From contig JAFQUW010000024.1 in the NCBI GenBank assembly GCA_017408325.1, positions 1 to 6,115 on the forward strand: DNA of 6,115 nucleotides. The letters run 5' to 3'. This document shows, piece by piece, positions 5,002 to 6,115 of this stretch. A model generated the notes under the pieces. The model worked only from the letters and a program-made list of their open reading frames with translations, made no database searches and was not told the DNA's origin. The position numbers were made by a program, and so were the translations under genes. This DNA comes from Clostridia bacterium (lineage in GTDB: Bacteria > Bacillota > Clostridia > Oscillospirales > SIG627). Numbering within the stretch: the stretch's first letter is position 1; the number at the start of each line of letters is the position of its first letter.

Positions 5002-6115
5002 TTATTCGCTTCTGAGCGCACGAACGGGGTCTTTCTTTGCCGCCTTTTTCGACGGGATGAGACCGCCGATGAAGGTCAGGACCATACTGAGGATGACGAG
5101 GATGATGCCGGCCGCGGGCGGAAGCGTTGCGTGGATGGTCGTGATGCCCGAAAGGGTGTGGATGAGCGAGTTGACGGGCAGGGTCAGAAGCAGGGTGACG
5201 CCGACGCCGAGCAGTCCGGAGAAGAGACCGATGACGAAGGTCTCCGCGTTGAAGACCTGCGCGATGTTCTTTTTCGAGGCACCGATGGCACGCAGGATGC
5301 CGATCTCCTTGGTGCGCTCCAGAACCGAGATATAGGTGATGATGCCGATCATGATCGAGGAGACGACGAGCGACACGGAGACAAACGCGATGAGCACGTA
5401 AGAGATCACGTCGATGATGGTCGTGACGGTGCTCATGAGCAGTCCGACGATGTCGGTGTAGGAGATCTTGTCCTCCTCCTTTGCCCTTTCGTTGTACTCG
5501 TCGATGAGGCGCGTAACGGCGTCCTTGTCTTCGAAACTGTCGACGTAAATGCTCACGCTCTGCGGAGCCTCGCGGCTGACCAGACCGATGGCGTTCAGCG
5601 TCTCATCGTAGGTGCCGGGGGAGATGTAAAGATCATAGATCTTTAACAGTTCCTCGTCCTTGGGATTTTCGAGATAGAGGTCGAGCATCGCCGCCTTCGT
5701 GCTCTCGTCGGTGGGAAGCTGAGAGGGCATTCCGCCCGTCGGCGGAAGTGTCCCTTGGGTCATTTCGGACGGCAGACCGACCCCTTCCGGGAGAGTTTGC
5801 GCGTCTGCGGAGGGAGGGACGGGGGTGCCGCCGACGAGGGCGGCGAGGCTGGTCAACTCGTCGAAGAAGCGCGCCTTTTCGCTGACGCCGAGGGAGGAGA
5901 GGTAGGTCTTGGCATCCGCGACCTTGTCCGCGTCACGCTCCGGCTCAAAGTTCAGTCCCGACAGAACGCTCTTGCTCTGATCCTCCTTCTGGGCAGAGAC
6001 GACGTCGCTTTCGTTTGCGCGGTCAATGAGGTAGTCGGTGAAGGCCTGTGTGTAGCCGATGGGCGCACTGATGAAGGTTTGCTCTCCCTTGGGGTAAACG
6101 ATGCCCGTAATGTGG
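5002..6115 (-). CDS. ABC transporter permease, FtsX/MacB type (C-terminal part; 5' end outside window)
   Basis: This is the C-terminal part of a membrane permease from an ABC system of the FtsX/MacB/LolC class, usually involved in export, lipoprotein or peptide handling, or envelope stress rather than solute import. The frame is open from the window edge to TAA at 5004-5002, with 370 codons visible. Residues 1 to about 230 are hydrophilic and probably extracytoplasmic, including a Pro/Gly/Thr-rich stretch (about 94-136). Three membrane segments follow (about 233-260, 291-315, 333-354). Between the first two lies the FtsX hallmark loop LERTKEIGILRAIGASKKNI (265-284), which contacts the ATPase. 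The protein ends with a basic tail, KKAAKKDPVRALRSE. The missing N-terminus should hold at least one membrane segment and could include a fused ATPase domain, as in some Firmicutes proteins; this cannot be decided here. A terminator follows, so the gene is not part of the ruv operon. Confidence 0.9.
   Translation of the reverse strand, partial: HITGIVYPKGEQTFISAPIGYTQAFTDYLIDRANESDVVSAQKEDQSKSVLSGLNFEPERDADKVADAKTYLSSLGVSEKARFFDELTSLAALVGGTPVPPSADAQTLPEGVGLPSEMTQGTLPPTGGMPSQLPTDESTKAAMLDLYLENPKDEELLKIYDLYISPGTYDETLNAIGLVSREAPQSVSIYVDSFEDKDAVTRLIDEYNERAKEEDKISYTDIVGLLMSTVTTIIDVISYVLIAFVSVSLVVSSIMIGIITYISVLERTKEIGILRAIGASKKNIAQVFNAETFVIGLFSGLLGVGVTLLLTLPVNSLIHTLSGITTIHATLPPAAGIILVILSMVLTFIGGLIPSKKAAKKDPVRALRSE

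Noticed and set aside
5002..5856. Treating the permease as a complete 284-residue protein starting at 5856
   Set aside because: The codon at 5856 is a TTG in the middle of an open frame that continues without a stop to the window edge. There is no Shine-Dalgarno site of note, and the frame upstream reads as normal protein.

Overview
The window is about 6.1 kb of moderately GC-rich bacterial DNA (high 50s percent GC by eye). Every gene I can support lies on the minus strand, so transcription runs from high to low coordinates. Strong GGAGG-type Shine-Dalgarno sites, a sigma-A-like promoter, an EcfA1/EcfA2 pair, ruvCAB in close array and a Firmicutes-style FtsX/MacB permease together suggest a GC-rich member of the Bacillota, probably Clostridia. 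This placement is an inference from gene content and style, not from a marker gene.

Layout in transcription order. (1) 6115-5002: the C-terminal 370 residues of an ABC-transporter permease with an FtsX domain; its 5' part lies outside the window. (2) 4981-4952: a rho-independent terminator closing that gene. (3) 4944-4800: a compact control region with a 9-bp direct repeat, a 24-bp AT-rich UP-like element, a TTGACT-17-TAAAAT promoter with extended -10, and a leader of about 55 nt with small hairpins ahead of ruvC. (4) 4799-2576: ruvC, ruvA and ruvB, the Holliday-junction resolvase and branch-migration motor, separated by 3 and 1 bp. (5) 2571-1705: a class I SAM-dependent methyltransferase of the RlmI/RlmK superfamily, without a PUA domain and without the motif VI cysteine of m5C enzymes. 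(6) 1708-1: ecfA1 and then ecfA2 (cut by the window edge), the two ATPases of an energy-coupling-factor vitamin/metal importer. Both are joined to the preceding gene by 4-bp start/stop overlaps.

The six genes from ruvC to ecfA2 look like one transcription unit from one promoter. No gap exceeds 4 bp, and each gene has a ribosome binding site inside or next to its upstream neighbour. RuvABC form one DNA-repair machine. EcfA1 and EcfA2 form one heterodimeric ATPase that needs EcfT (not in the window, perhaps just past position 1) and substrate-binding S components. No functional link between the repair, methylation and transport parts is evident; shared transcription is the only visible connection.

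I see no mobile element, CRISPR array, tRNA, rRNA or defence system, and nothing amounting to a new biological system. The points worth a second look are the unusual home of the ecfA pair, the methyltransferase's missing catalytic cysteine, and the fine structure of the ruvC promoter region.
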